From: Mangrovimonas cancribranchiae
GTDB taxonomy: Bacteria; Bacteroidota; Bacteroidia; Flavobacteriales; Flavobacteriaceae
NCBI RefSeq assembly: GCF_037126245.1
Contig: NZ_CP136925.1
Span: forward strand, 860,001-924,000
DNA: 64,000 nucleotides
Direction of reading: 5' to 3'
Shown: piece by piece, positions 26,264 to 35,420 of the stretch
Position numbering within the stretch: position 1 is the first letter of the stretch
Layout: each line of letters opens with the position of its first letter
The notes under the pieces: model-generated
Told to the model about the DNA's origin: nothing
The model's input: only the letters and a program-made list of their open reading frames with translations
Databases searched by the model: none
Program-made: the position numbers and the translations under genes

Positions 26264-27133
26264 ATGGCATCAGGTTTTTTTGCCCTTTTAGATGATATAG
26301 CTGCCCTTATGGACGATGTGGCGGTTATGAGTAAAGTAACTACCAAAAAGACGGCAGGTATTTTAGGCGATGATTTGGCTGTAAATGCCGAAAAAGCTTC
26401 AGGTTTTGTTTCTTCCAGAGAACTCCCTGTTTTATGGGCTATTACAAAAGGCTCCTTTTTAAATAAAATAATTATTTTGCCTATTGCTTTTCTGCTTAGT
26501 GCTTATGTACCATGGATGGTAACCGTTATTTTAGTTTTGGGCGGATTGTATTTAGCTTATGAAGGTGCAGAGAAAATTCACGAATACCTTGTACCGCATC
26601 CTAAACACGAGACACATAAAGAAGCAAATACGACAGATGATGCTAATACTCTTGAAAAGCAGAAAGTGAAATCGGCTATTTTTACCGATTTTATTCTTTC
26701 GGTGGAAATTGTTATTATTGCCTTAGGAACTGTTATGGAGCAAACTTTAACAGTACAAATTTTAGTAGTTTCTATTGTAGCTTTAATTGCTACTGTTGGT
26801 GTTTATGGTATAGTGGCACTTATTGTTAGAATGGACGATTTAGGGCTAAGATTAGTCACGTCTAGTAATGGCCAAAAAACGATAGGTTATCATGTTGGTC
26901 AAGGCTTAATAAAAGCATTGCCGTTAATTGTAAAAAGTTTATCGGTTATAGGAACAATAGCATTATTGTTGGTTGCAGGCGGCATTTTTGTGCATAATAT
27001 AGAGGCGTTACATCATATCATGGCGTCATGGCCAGAATTAATAAGAGATTTTTTAATAGGATTGGGCGTTGGCGTACTTGTATTACTTGTTGTAAGTGGC
27101 GTTAAGTATGTTATTAAAAAGTTTAAAAGATAA
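26264..27133 (+). CDS. DUF808 family membrane protein (YedI-like)
   Basis: A 289-residue membrane protein. The N-terminus MASGFFALLDDIAALMDDVA followed by KVTTKKTAGILGDDLAVNAE is the hallmark of DUF808/YedI proteins. Several membrane segments follow, with a hydrophilic His/Lys-rich loop near residues 107-130. The function is not established. It sits 24 bases after pssA and its stop is separated by one base from the end of the convergent lptB. Confidence 0.88.
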   Translation: MASGFFALLDDIAALMDDVAVMSKVTTKKTAGILGDDLAVNAEKASGFVSSRELPVLWAITKGSFLNKIIILPIAFLLSAYVPWMVTVILVLGGLYLAYEGAEKIHEYLVPHPKHETHKEANTTDDANTLEKQKVKSAIFTDFILSVEIVIIALGTVMEQTLTVQILVVSIVALIATVGVYGIVALIVRMDDLGLRLVTSSNGQKTIGYHVGQGLIKALPLIVKSLSVIGTIALLLVAGGIFVHNIEALHHIMASWPELIRDFLIGLGVGVLVLLVVSGVKYVIKKFKR

Positions 27134-27134
27134 A

Positions 27135-27878
27135 TTAATTATTTCTAATTTTCTTTTTACGCAATTCAAAATTCTGACCCAAATACACTTTACGAACCAT
27201 TTCGTCGCTAGCCAATTCTTCAGGTTTTCCTGCTTTTAAAATACGTCCTTCGAACATTAAGTAAGTTCTATCGGTAATAGCTAAGGTTTCTTGCACATTG
27301 TGATCGGTAATAAGAATCCCTATATTTTTTTCGGTAAGTTGCGCGACAATACGCTGAATATCCTCAACGGCCACAGGGTCTACACCAGCAAACGGTTCAT
27401 CTAATAAAATAAAACTAGGGTTTGTAGCAAGAGCTCGTGCAATTTCGGTACGACGACGCTCACCACCAGACAATAAGTCGCCACGGTTTTTTCGTATGTG
27501 CCCTAAACCAAACTCTTCAATTAACGCTTCCATTTTCATGTGCTGTTCTTTTTTGCTTAGTTTGGTAAGTTGTAGCACACTTAAAATATTGTCTTCAATA
27601 CTCAATTTTCTAAATACCGAAGCTTCTTGCGCCAAATACCCAATACCACTTTGTGCACGCTTGTACATGGGGTAGTTGGTAATATTGGTTTGGTCTAGAA
27701 AAATGTTTCCACCATTAGGTTTCACTAAGCCTACAATCATATAAAAAGACGTGGTTTTTCCAGCACCATTAGGCCCAAGTAATCCTACAATCTCTCCTTG
27801 ATTAACTTCTAAAGAGACATTTTTCACCACTTTACGTCCGCTATAGGACTTCATTAAATTTTCGGCTTTTAGCTTCAT
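27135..27878 (-). CDS. lptB: LPS export ABC transporter ATP-binding protein LptB
   Basis: A 247-residue ABC ATPase that powers lipopolysaccharide extraction from the inner membrane by LptFG. Walker A GPNGAGKT is at residues 35-42, the Q-loop in [15 protein letters not shown], the signature LSGGE at 136-140 and Walker [13 protein letters not shown] with D160 and E161. The close match to LptB ([29 protein letters not shown]) separates it from amino-acid transporters. It lies last in a minus-strand run kdsD-tatC-CMD-lptB, with a 76-base gap before it. The pairing with kdsD (Kdo pathway) fits an LPS theme. Confidence 0.93.
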   Translation of the reverse strand: MKLKAENLMKSYSGRKVVKNVSLEVNQGEIVGLLGPNGAGKTTSFYMIVGLVKPNGGNIFLDQTNITNYPMYKRAQSGIGYLAQEASVFRKLSIEDNILSVLQLTKLSKKEQHMKMEALIEEFGLGHIRKNRGDLLSGGERRRTEIARALATNPSFILLDEPFAGVDPVAVEDIQRIVAQLTEKNIGILITDHNVQETLAITDRTYLMFEGRILKAGKPEELASDEMVRKVYLGQNFELRKKKIRNN

Positions 27879-27954
27879 AGTGTATTCATGTATAATCGCT
27901 AAAATAGTAAAAACAAAAGAGATTGCTTTTTAACGCTTAAGGTTTATTATAAGT

Positions 27955-28302
27955 TTAACGTTGGTCTTCTAAAGCTTCTAAGTATTCGTAAGCTCTTCTT
28001 AGGTGAGGAATTACAATGGTTCCGCCAACAAGAGTAGCAATACTTAATGTTTCTACAATTTGAGCCTTGGAAGCTCCTGCTTTTACAGAACCTTCTAGGT
28101 GATACTTAACACAATCGTCGCATCTTAAAACGGTAGATGCAACTAGGCCTAATAACTCTTTGGTTTTTTTATCTAAGGCACCTTCGTAAAAAGCATTGGT
28201 ATCTAGGTTAAAAATACGTTTAAGTACTTTATTGTTATCCTCTAATATGCGCTCATTCATTTTTGAGCGATAGGCGTTAAAATCGTTTATTAAATCGGAC
28301 AT
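27955..28302 (-). CDS. Carboxymuconolactone decarboxylase family protein
   Basis: A 115-residue AhpD-like protein. It carries the redox motif C61-x2-C64-x3-H68 (RCDDCVKYH) followed by EGSVKAGASKAQIVE, the pattern of the CMD/AhpD family, whose members act as peroxidases or disulfide reductases. The substrate is unknown. It follows tatC by one base, so it is translated from the same message; the link with twin-arginine export is positional only. Confidence 0.87.
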   Translation of the reverse strand: MSDLINDFNAYRSKMNERILEDNNKVLKRIFNLDTNAFYEGALDKKTKELLGLVASTVLRCDDCVKYHLEGSVKAGASKAQIVETLSIATLVGGTIVIPHLRRAYEYLEALEDQR

Positions 28303-28303
28303 A

Positions 28304-29119
28304 TTATTTGCGTTGTTTTTGATCGCGTTTTACAACTACTTTAGAAATATAAATACTTACTTGGTATAGCACTAGTATAGGAATGGCTACAATAACTTGA
28401 CTGGCAATATCTGGCGGTGTAATAATGGCCGATAACACGAGTACAATAACTAAGGCGAATTTTCTATACTTTTTCATGCCTTGGGGTGTTACCAAGCCTA
28501 TTTTTGTTAAAAAATAGATAATGATAGGAAGCTCGAAAATAATTCCAGAAGCCAATACCGAAGAACGTACTAATGAAATATATGAGCTAATATCAATTTG
28601 GTTATCTACCATTTCGGAGATATTGTAATTGACTAAGAAATTTATAGATAATGGTGTTACAATGTAATACCCAAATAAAACACCTATAAAAAATAGTAAA
28701 GAGGAAATAATGATAAACCCTCTAGAGTGTTTGCGTTCGTTAGGGTGTAAACCAGGGCTTAAAAAGCGCCAAAATTGGTAAACAACATATGGGAAAGCAA
28801 TAACCAATCCGCTAAAAATAGCTGTCCAGATATCGGCAGAAAATTGCCCAGCCATGGTACGGTTTTGAATAATTAACGGTAAAGTGTCATTACAAAATGT
28901 AGTGTCTACATTAATTAATTTTGCTGTTTGGCATAGCATGTTATAGGTAGGGAATCCCATGTCTAATGGCGCAAAAATGATATGCTCAAAAATGTCCCTA
29001 CTAAAAATGAATGCTACTGTTGCTGCCATTAATATGGCTACTGTCGCTCTTATAAGGTGCCATCTTAAATCTTCTAGATGGTCTAAAAACGACATGTCGT
29101 CTACCTGCTTTTTTGCCAT
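28304..29119 (-). CDS. tatC: Sec-independent protein translocase TatC
   Basis: A 271-residue membrane protein that forms the receptor of the twin-arginine translocase for folded proteins. The N-terminus MSFLDHLEDLRWHLIRATVA is the conserved TatC start, with the E of HLEDLR needed for signal-peptide recognition. Six hydrophobic segments follow, with FLSPGLHPNERKHSRGF in the middle and LVLSAIITPPDIASQ near the end. A long periplasmic loop (about residues 52-100) is typical of Bacteroidota. Its start overlaps the end of the kdsD gene by one base (29119). tatA is not in the window. Confidence 0.95.
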   Translation of the reverse strand: MAKKQVDDMSFLDHLEDLRWHLIRATVAILMAATVAFIFSRDIFEHIIFAPLDMGFPTYNMLCQTAKLINVDTTFCNDTLPLIIQNRTMAGQFSADIWTAIFSGLVIAFPYVVYQFWRFLSPGLHPNERKHSRGFIIISSLLFFIGVLFGYYIVTPLSINFLVNYNISEMVDNQIDISSYISLVRSSVLASGIIFELPIIIYFLTKIGLVTPQGMKKYRKFALVIVLVLSAIITPPDIASQVIVAIPILVLYQVSIYISKVVVKRDQKQRK

Positions 29120-30087
29120 TATATAATGCCTTCTTTTATTAAATCGTGTACATGTACCACACCAGCATAATTCCCGTCATTATCTTCAACAAGTAATTGC
29201 GAAATACCGTTTTCCTCCATAAGTTCCATGGCGTCTACGGCTAGAGCTTCGGCGTGAATACGTTTGGGGTTGGTGCCCATAATATTACTAGCTTTTAAGG
29301 CTAAAAAATCATCGGTTTTACTAAGCATACGTCTTAAATCGCCATCGGTAATAATACCTGTAATTTTATTGTTTTCAACAACGGCTGTAACACCTAACAT
29401 TTTTTCAGAAATTTCTATAATAACATCTTTTAAGGATGTTTCTGGGGTTACTTTAGGTTTTTGGTTTACTTCAGATAAATCACTTACGCGTAAATATAAT
29501 TTTTTTCCTAAAGCACCTCCAGGATGGTATTTTGCAAAGTCTTTACTAGAAAACCCTCTAAGTTCTAATAAGCAAACCGCTAGCGCATCGCCCATAACCA
29601 ACTGTGCTGTTGTGCTAGTAGTTGGGGCTAAATTATTTGGGCAAACCTCTTTCTCTACAAATGCATTTAAAATATAATCGGCTTGTTGCCCTAAAAAAGA
29701 ATCTTTATTGCCTGTTAATGCAATCATGTTATTTTTAGCATTTTTAATAAGAGGTACTAAAACTTTAATTTCAGGCGTATTACCACTTTTAGAAATACAA
29801 ATAACAACGTCGTCTTCTAAAATTAATCCTAAATCACCATGAATCGCATCGGCAGCGTGCATAAAAACAGCAGGTGTCCCAGTAGAGTTAAGGGTTGCCA
29901 CAATTTTTGTAGCAATAATGGCACTTTTTCCAATACCTGTAATAACAACCCGACCTTTTGAGCTGTAAATTAATTCGACTATTTTTACAAAGTCATCATC
30001 AATTAAACTCGATAAGTGGCGTACGGCATTACTCTCTTCAATAATAGTATTTTGTGCCGTTTTAATGATGGAATTTTTATTGTTCAA
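29119..30087 (-). CDS. kdsD: D-arabinose 5-phosphate isomerase (KpsF/GutQ family)
   Basis: A 322-residue sugar isomerase turning ribulose 5-phosphate into arabinose 5-phosphate, the first step to Kdo of LPS. The SIS domain has GRVVITGIGKSAIIATKIVA, STGTPAVFMHAADAIHGDLG and ISKSGNTPE; two CBS domains follow from about residue 200 (VTPETSLKDVII..., then IMGTNPKRIHAEAL). Length and domain order match KdsD. It heads the minus-strand group with tatC and lptB and is divergent from recQ across 197 bases, which must hold both promoters. Confidence 0.92.
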   Translation of the reverse strand: MNNKNSIIKTAQNTIIEESNAVRHLSSLIDDDFVKIVELIYSSKGRVVITGIGKSAIIATKIVATLNSTGTPAVFMHAADAIHGDLGLILEDDVVICISKSGNTPEIKVLVPLIKNAKNNMIALTGNKDSFLGQQADYILNAFVEKEVCPNNLAPTTSTTAQLVMGDALAVCLLELRGFSSKDFAKYHPGGALGKKLYLRVSDLSEVNQKPKVTPETSLKDVIIEISEKMLGVTAVVENNKITGIITDGDLRRMLSKTDDFLALKASNIMGTNPKRIHAEALAVDAMELMEENGISQLLVEDNDGNYAGVVHVHDLIKEGII

Positions 30088-30284
30088 AATTTATTAATTT
30101 TTTAAGTTGACGCTTTTAAAGATTTTATTATCTTTAAAGTAGTTCAAACTCTTGAAAACTTAGTTTGTTCTTACTTGATGCAAAGCTAAATAAAAAATCA
30201 AGAGTGTTTTAAAAATGCTTGGCTAATTCATGAACTTGCCATGTGTTTTTAACGTTTTTTAAATTAAAATATTAAAATTGATTC

Positions 30285-32486
30285 ATGGCATTAGTAGAAA
30301 CTGACTTACATGCTGCACTAAAAAAGTATTTCGGCTTTAGTAAGTTTAAAGGATTACAGGAAGATGTTGTAAGAAGTATTTTATCGGGACAAAACACTTT
30401 TGTTATTATGCCCACAGGTGGCGGGAAATCACTCTGTTATCAGTTGCCCGCACTTATGCAAGAGGGAACAGCTATTGTTGTATCGCCTTTAATTGCTTTA
30501 ATGAAAAACCAAGTTGATGCTATTCGTGGTGTATCCGACCAAGAAGGTGTTGCCCATGTATTAAACTCTTCGTTAACAAAAACAGAGACTAAACGTGTTA
30601 AAGAAGATATTGCTAATGGTGTTACCAAACTATTATATGTGGCTCCAGAATCTTTAACCAAAGAAGAACATGTAGACTTTTTAAGAGCGCAAACTATTTC
30701 TTTTATGGCTGTTGATGAGGCGCATTGTATTAGCGAATGGGGGCACGATTTTCGTCCAGAGTACCGTAACTTAAGGCATATTATTAAACGTATAGGCGAT
30801 AATATTCCTATTATTGGATTAACGGCTACAGCAACCCCCAAAGTACAAGAAGATATTTTAAAAAATTTAGGAATAACCGATGCCAAAACGTTTAAAGCAT
30901 CGTTTAACAGACCTAATCTATATTACGAAGTTCGTCCAAAAACAAAACAAGTAGATGCCGATATTATTCGCTTTATAAAACAAAACGAAGGAAAATCTGG
31001 GATTGTATATTGTTTAAGTCGTAAGCGTGTTGAAGAATTAGCACAAGTCCTTCAAGTAAATGGCATTAACGCTGTTCCTTATCATGCTGGATTAGATGCT
31101 AAAACACGGGCCAGACATCAAGATATGTTTTTAATGGAAGAGATTGATGTTGTTGTGGCAACCATAGCCTTTGGTATGGGTATAGATAAGCCCGATGTGC
31201 GTTTTGTTATTCACCATGATATTCCTAAAAGTATAGAAAGTTATTACCAAGAAACAGGTCGAGCAGGACGTGATGGTGGCGAAGGACATTGTTTAGCTTT
31301 TTATGCCTACAAAGACATAGAGAAGCTAGAAAAGTTTATGTCAGGAAAACCCGTAGCCGAACAAGAAATAGGCCATGCTTTATTACAAGAAGTGGTTGCT
31401 TATGCCGAAACATCTATGTCTAGACGTAAGTTTATTCTGCACTATTTTGGAGAGGCATTTGATACAGAAACAGGCGAAGGTGGCGATATGGATGATAATG
31501 TAAGACATCCTAAAAAACAACACGAAGCCCAAGACGATGTACAGTTACTATTGGATGTTGTTGCAAAAACTAATCAAAAGTACAAAGCTAAAGATTTGGT
31601 AAATGTATTGGTAGGTAAGGGTAACGCCTTAATTAAATCGCATAAAACCGATGACCAACCATTCTTTGGAAAAGGTAATTATAAAGAAAAACCGTATTGG
31701 ATGGCTCTTGTTAGGCAAGTTCTAGTGGCTGGCTACCTTAAAAAAGATATCGAAACCTATGGCGTGATTAAGTTACCCCCAAAAGGGCAAGACTTCATTA
31801 AGACACCACAATCGTTTATGATGACCGAAGACCACGATTTTAGCGAAACTTCAGATGGTCAAATTATTACAGCATCAAAAGGAGGCGGTGCCGTAGCCGA
31901 TGAAACGCTAATGCGCATGCTTAAAGACTTACGAAAAAAGAACGCCCAAAAACTAGGGGTTCCACCGTTTGTTATTTTTCAAGATCCTTCGTTAGAAGAT
32001 ATGGCATTAAAATATCCTGTATCACTAGAAGAATTAAGTAATGTTCATGGCGTAGGCGATGGAAAAGCAAAAAAATACGGAAAAGACTTTATTAAGTTAA
32101 TTTCAGACTATGTAGATGAAAATGATATCAGTCGTCCAGACGACATGGTTGTAAAATCTACAGGAAGCAATTCCTCATTAAAATTATATATCATACAAAA
32201 TATAGATAGAAAATTACCTTTAGAAGATATTGCTTCGGCAAAAGGTATGGAAATGCCCGATTTTATAAAAGAAATGGAAGCCATAGTCTATTCTGGAACC
32301 AAACTAAATATAGATTATTGGGTAGATGATTTGCTAGATGAAGATCAGCAGGAAGAAATCCATGACTACTTTATGGAAGCCGAAACCGATAAAATAGATG
32401 TTGCCATTGATGAGTTTGATGGCGATTACGACGATGAAGAATTACGCCTCTATCGCATTAAATTTATAAGTGAAGTAGCTAATTAA
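30285..32486 (+). CDS. recQ: ATP-dependent DNA helicase RecQ
   Basis: A 733-residue 3'-5' DNA helicase for recombination and fork repair. Helicase motifs are clear: MPTGGGKSLCYQLP (Walker A) near residue 45, AVDEAHCISEWGHDFRPEY, GLTATATPKVQ, and the motif VI region ESYYQETGRAGRDG. A winged-helix RQC region and an HRDC domain (LRKKNAQKLGVPPFVIFQD, about residues 545-610) follow, then an acidic C-terminal extension ending DDEELRLYRIKF. The usual RecQ zinc site is missing: the region MSRRKFILHYFGEAF has Ser for the first Cys, and no C-x2-C-x2-C follows. This appears to be a Bacteroidota subtype. Confidence 0.92.
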   Translation: MALVETDLHAALKKYFGFSKFKGLQEDVVRSILSGQNTFVIMPTGGGKSLCYQLPALMQEGTAIVVSPLIALMKNQVDAIRGVSDQEGVAHVLNSSLTKTETKRVKEDIANGVTKLLYVAPESLTKEEHVDFLRAQTISFMAVDEAHCISEWGHDFRPEYRNLRHIIKRIGDNIPIIGLTATATPKVQEDILKNLGITDAKTFKASFNRPNLYYEVRPKTKQVDADIIRFIKQNEGKSGIVYCLSRKRVEELAQVLQVNGINAVPYHAGLDAKTRARHQDMFLMEEIDVVVATIAFGMGIDKPDVRFVIHHDIPKSIESYYQETGRAGRDGGEGHCLAFYAYKDIEKLEKFMSGKPVAEQEIGHALLQEVVAYAETSMSRRKFILHYFGEAFDTETGEGGDMDDNVRHPKKQHEAQDDVQLLLDVVAKTNQKYKAKDLVNVLVGKGNALIKSHKTDDQPFFGKGNYKEKPYWMALVRQVLVAGYLKKDIETYGVIKLPPKGQDFIKTPQSFMMTEDHDFSETSDGQIITASKGGGAVADETLMRMLKDLRKKNAQKLGVPPFVIFQDPSLEDMALKYPVSLEELSNVHGVGDGKAKKYGKDFIKLISDYVDENDISRPDDMVVKSTGSNSSLKLYIIQNIDRKLPLEDIASAKGMEMPDFIKEMEAIVYSGTKLNIDYWVDDLLDEDQQEEIHDYFMEAETDKIDVAIDEFDGDYDDEELRLYRIKFISEVAN

Positions 32487-32543
32487 ACAATCCATCGGGG
32501 TTTATTCTATCTTTTAAAACTTCCGTCTTATATAGGTATTTGT

Positions 32544-32551
32544 TATCTTTG
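32544..32551 (+). promoter_or_regulatory. Candidate -7 element before the dual immunophilin gene
   Basis: TATCTTTG is a full match to TAnnTTTG; a TTC lies 20 bases upstream in place of the -33 TTG. The start codon is 23 bases downstream. Confidence 0.5.
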
Positions 32552-32573
32552 CAGCTCATTAAACATAAAGCAC

Positions 32574-33506
32574 ATGCAAGACGGATTATACGCAAAATTT
32601 AATACGACAAAAGGCGAAATTTTAGTCGCTTTAGAATACGAAAAAACACCAGGAACAGTAGGTAACTTTGTTGCTTTAGCTGAAGGAAACATGGAAAACT
32701 CAGCAAAAAAACAAGGCAATCCTTATTACGATGGATTAACGTTTCATCGTGTTATTCCAGATTTTATGATTCAAGGTGGTTGCCCGCAAGGTACAGGAAC
32801 AGGAAATCCAGGCTATCAATTTGATGATGAGTTTCATCCAGATTTAAAGCACGATGCGCCAGGTATCCTTTCTATGGCCAATGCAGGACCAGGTACAAAC
32901 GGCAGTCAATTTTTTATCACACATGTAGAAACCCCATGGTTAGATGGTAACCATACGGTTTTTGGTAAAGTTGTTGAAGGCCAGGATGTTGTTAATGCGA
33001 TAGCACAAGGTGATAAAATAGAGACCTTAGAAATAGTAAGAGTAGGCGAGGCAGCAGAAAACTTTCACGCTATTGAAGCTTTTAGAACATTTGAAGGTGC
33101 TAGAGAAAAACGCATTGCTGAAGAACAAGCTGCACGAGAAGCTGAATTAGATAAACTAGCCGCTGGATTTAAGAAAACAGATAGTGGATTACGTTACCAA
33201 ATTATTCAACAAGGTGAAGGTAAACAACCTGAAAAAGGAAGCACTGTAAAAGTACACTATAAAGGTCAATTAGCCGATGGAACTGTTTTCGATTCTTCTT
33301 ATAAAAGAAATCAACCTTTGGAGTTTGCTGTAGGTGTTGGCCAGGTTATTTCAGGATGGGATGAAGGTATTGGTTTATTAAACGTAGGAAGTAAAGCCCG
33401 ATTAGTTATACCAAGCGATTTAGGTTATGGTAGTCGTGGTGCTGGCGGTGTAATTCCACCAAATGCAACTTTAGTTTTTGACGTTGAACTTATGGATGTT
33501 AAGTAA
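32574..33506 (+). CDS. Cyclophilin-FKBP fusion peptidyl-prolyl isomerase
   Basis: A 310-residue cytoplasmic foldase with two unrelated prolyl isomerase domains. Residues 1-160 are a cyclophilin: FHRVIPDFMIQGGCPQGTGT, SMANAGPGTNGSQFFIT and WLDGNHTVFGKV hold the catalytic Arg, Gln and Phe positions. A charged helix (about 175-200, EKRIAEEQAAREAELDKLAA) links to an FKBP domain (about 205-310): GLRYQIIQQGEGK, VHYKGQLADGTVFDSSY, FAVGVGQVISGWDEGI and GYGSRGAGGVIPPNATLVFD. No signal peptide is present. Dual immunophilins of this order are known from Flavobacterium. A terminator follows. Confidence 0.92.
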   Translation: MQDGLYAKFNTTKGEILVALEYEKTPGTVGNFVALAEGNMENSAKKQGNPYYDGLTFHRVIPDFMIQGGCPQGTGTGNPGYQFDDEFHPDLKHDAPGILSMANAGPGTNGSQFFITHVETPWLDGNHTVFGKVVEGQDVVNAIAQGDKIETLEIVRVGEAAENFHAIEAFRTFEGAREKRIAEEQAAREAELDKLAAGFKKTDSGLRYQIIQQGEGKQPEKGSTVKVHYKGQLADGTVFDSSYKRNQPLEFAVGVGQVISGWDEGIGLLNVGSKARLVIPSDLGYGSRGAGGVIPPNATLVFDVELMDVK

Positions 33507-33527
33507 TTACAGCCTAAAAATAAATTT

Positions 33528-33555
33528 AAAAAGCCGCTAAATAGCGGCTTTTTTT
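33528..33555. terminator. Bidirectional terminator
   Basis: Stem AAAAAGCCGCTA (33528-33539) and TAGCGGCTTTTT (33542-33553) between the convergent genes ending at 33506 and 33554; A- and T-tracts on the two sides allow use from both strands. Confidence 0.9.
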
Positions 33556-34114
33556 ATGCTGGTTTCCATTTTATGTTGCAGCCAATACTAGGCTTTTGAG
33601 GTTTTGTATTGACTTTATTGTCTAACAGGCAATTTAGTGCATGCCTAATATCTTCGCCCGTTACGGGAATGTCATTTCCTGGTCTTGAGTCATCTAGTTG
33701 TCCGCGATAAGCCAACTTTAAATCTTTATCAAAAACATAAAAATCTGGTGTGCAAGCAGCATTGTAGGCTTTAGCAACTTCTTGAGTGTCGTCGTAGAGG
33801 TAAGGAAATATAAACTCCTGCTCAATGGCATTTAGCTTCATTTTATCTGGCGCATCATCGGGATAATTATCAACATCGTTACTAGAAATAGCAATGGTAT
33901 TAATGCCTTTACTTTTATAATCTTTAGCTAGTTGACTTAATTCTTGATTAATATGTTTTACAAAAGGGCAGTGGTTGCAAATAAAAACAATTAGGGTGCC
34001 GTTTGTGCCTTTTTGGCTATTTAATGAGAGTTTTTCACCAGAAACTGTATCTTGCAGCGTGAAGTTTGGAGCGGGACTTCCTAAAGGAATCATGTTAGAA
34101 GGTGTACGTGCCAT
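33554..34114 (-). CDS. Thioredoxin-fold (peroxiredoxin-like) protein
   Basis: A 186-residue soluble protein of the AhpC/TSA-Redoxin fold. Residues 40-50 give TLIVFICNHCP with C46-x2-C49, followed by HINQELSQLAKDYKSKGINT and ISSNDVDNYPDDAP; ACTPDFYVFDKDLKLAYRG is the cis-Pro/strand region. This CNHCPxV subgroup is widespread in Bacteroidota and cyanobacteria and is annotated as thioredoxin family; its electron partner is unknown. There is no signal peptide. It is convergent with the immunophilin gene and divergent from csaA by 47 bases. Confidence 0.85.
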   Translation of the reverse strand: MARTPSNMIPLGSPAPNFTLQDTVSGEKLSLNSQKGTNGTLIVFICNHCPFVKHINQELSQLAKDYKSKGINTIAISSNDVDNYPDDAPDKMKLNAIEQEFIFPYLYDDTQEVAKAYNAACTPDFYVFDKDLKLAYRGQLDDSRPGNDIPVTGEDIRHALNCLLDNKVNTKPQKPSIGCNIKWKPA

Positions 34115-34161
34115 AGTGTCTTGTTTCGTCCAAATTTCGTAAATATTTGTACTTTTAAAAA

Positions 34162-34497
34162 ATGAATGAGACGATAAATTTTGAAGATTTTGTTAAAGTA
34201 GATCTTCGTGTTGGAACAATACTGTCTGTTGATGATTTTCCTAAAGCAAGAAAACCAGCATATCAACTTACTATAGATTTTGGAGATTTAGGTGTTAAAA
34301 AATCTTCGGCACAAATAACAACATTATACACTAAAGAAGATTTGTTGCATAAACAAATTGTAGCGGTAGTGAACTTTCCCAAGAAGCAAATTGCTAATAT
34401 TATGAGCGAGTGTTTAGTGGTTGGTGCTGTAAAAGAAAATGACGTGTATTTACTTAGTGCAGAACATCGTGTTCCTAACGGAAGTTGTGTGTCGTAG
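34162..34497 (+). CDS. csaA: CsaA-type tRNA-binding domain protein
   Basis: A 111-residue stand-alone tRNA-binding (Trbp111/EMAP-II-like OB-fold) protein. Diagnostic parts are FVKVDLRVGTILSVDDFPKA, PAYQLTIDFGDLGVKKSSAQ, VVNFPKKQIANIMSE and the C-terminal HRVPNGSCVS. CsaA was described in Bacillus as having chaperone or export-related activity. It is followed five bases later by the symporter gene, and both probably share a transcript. Confidence 0.92.
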   Translation: MNETINFEDFVKVDLRVGTILSVDDFPKARKPAYQLTIDFGDLGVKKSSAQITTLYTKEDLLHKQIVAVVNFPKKQIANIMSECLVVGAVKENDVYLLSAEHRVPNGSCVS

Positions 34498-34502
34498 TGT
34501 TT

Positions 34503-35420
34503 ATGCAGGAATTAGATCAGGTAAAAATAAATTTTGATAGTCAAGGGTTATGGATTTTAAACATAGCTTTGGCTATAGTTATGTTTGGTGTGGCTTTAGG
34601 CATCACGATGGATGATTTTAAGCGTTTACTACATAAACCTAAGTTGTTATTTTTAGGTATAGCTTCGCAGTTTATTGTATTACCTTTTGTTACTTTTTTA
34701 TTTGTTTATGTTGTAAATCCGCAACCAAGTATAGCTTTAGGTATGTTTATGGTTGCCGCTTGTCCAGGTGGTAATATTTCAAACTTTATGACACATTTGG
34801 CAAAAGGAAATGCTGCTTTATCTGTAAGTTTAACAGCTTTTGCAACACTTCTAGCGATTGTTATGACACCATTTAATTTTCAATTTTATGGAAGTTTGTA
34901 TCAACCAACAGCAGGTTTGTTAAAAGATGTGGCTTTAAATCCTTTTGATTTGTTAAAACTTGTTGGAATGATTTTGGGTATTCCTTTACTATTAGGAATG
35001 TTTGTTAGAAAAACATGGCCTGAGGTGGCGCAACGTTTGTCAAAATGGTTAAAACCTTTTTCAATTATTGTGTTTGTAGCCATAGTTATTATTGCATTTT
35101 CTAAAAACTTAAATGTTTTTACAGGCTATATAGACCATGTATTGTTGTTAGGAATAACGCATAATTTTTTAGCTGTTTTGTTAGGATGGTTTTTGGCTAA
35201 GAGTTTAAAGGTATCTTTAAGAGATAAAAAAACCATAGCCATAGAAACAGGCATACAAAACTCAGGATTAGGGTTACTTTTAATTTTTACATTTTTTGAT
35301 GGGCTAGGAGGTATGGCAATTATGGCAGCTTTTTGGGGGATTTGGCATATCGTTTCTGGATTAGTGTTAGCCTATTTTTGGTCGTTTAAAACGGCAAAAC
35401 CACAAACTGCAATTCATTGA
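34503..35420 (+). CDS. Bile acid:sodium symporter family protein
   Basis: An integral membrane protein of 305 residues from ATG 34503; a TTG at 34485 would overlap csaA and is less likely. About nine hydrophobic segments, with the SBF-family stretches VAACPGGNISNFMTHLAKGN and AIETGIQNSGLGLLLI, which form the crossover region and substrate/sodium site in this fold. The transported anion is unknown; bacterial members often carry keto acids or pantoate rather than bile acids. The stop overlaps the start of the next gene by four bases (TTGA). Confidence 0.87.
   Translation: MQELDQVKINFDSQGLWILNIALAIVMFGVALGITMDDFKRLLHKPKLLFLGIASQFIVLPFVTFLFVYVVNPQPSIALGMFMVAACPGGNISNFMTHLAKGNAALSVSLTAFATLLAIVMTPFNFQFYGSLYQPTAGLLKDVALNPFDLLKLVGMILGIPLLLGMFVRKTWPEVAQRLSKWLKPFSIIVFVAIVIIAFSKNLNVFTGYIDHVLLLGITHNFLAVLLGWFLAKSLKVSLRDKKTIAIETGIQNSGLGLLLIFTFFDGLGGMAIMAAFWGIWHIVSGLVLAYFWSFKTAKPQTAIH

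Noticed and set aside
29264-29677. Open frames opposite kdsD (137 codons) and opposite recQ (30440-30886, 148 codons)
   Set aside because: Both are antisense to clearly functional genes and give no recognisable protein.
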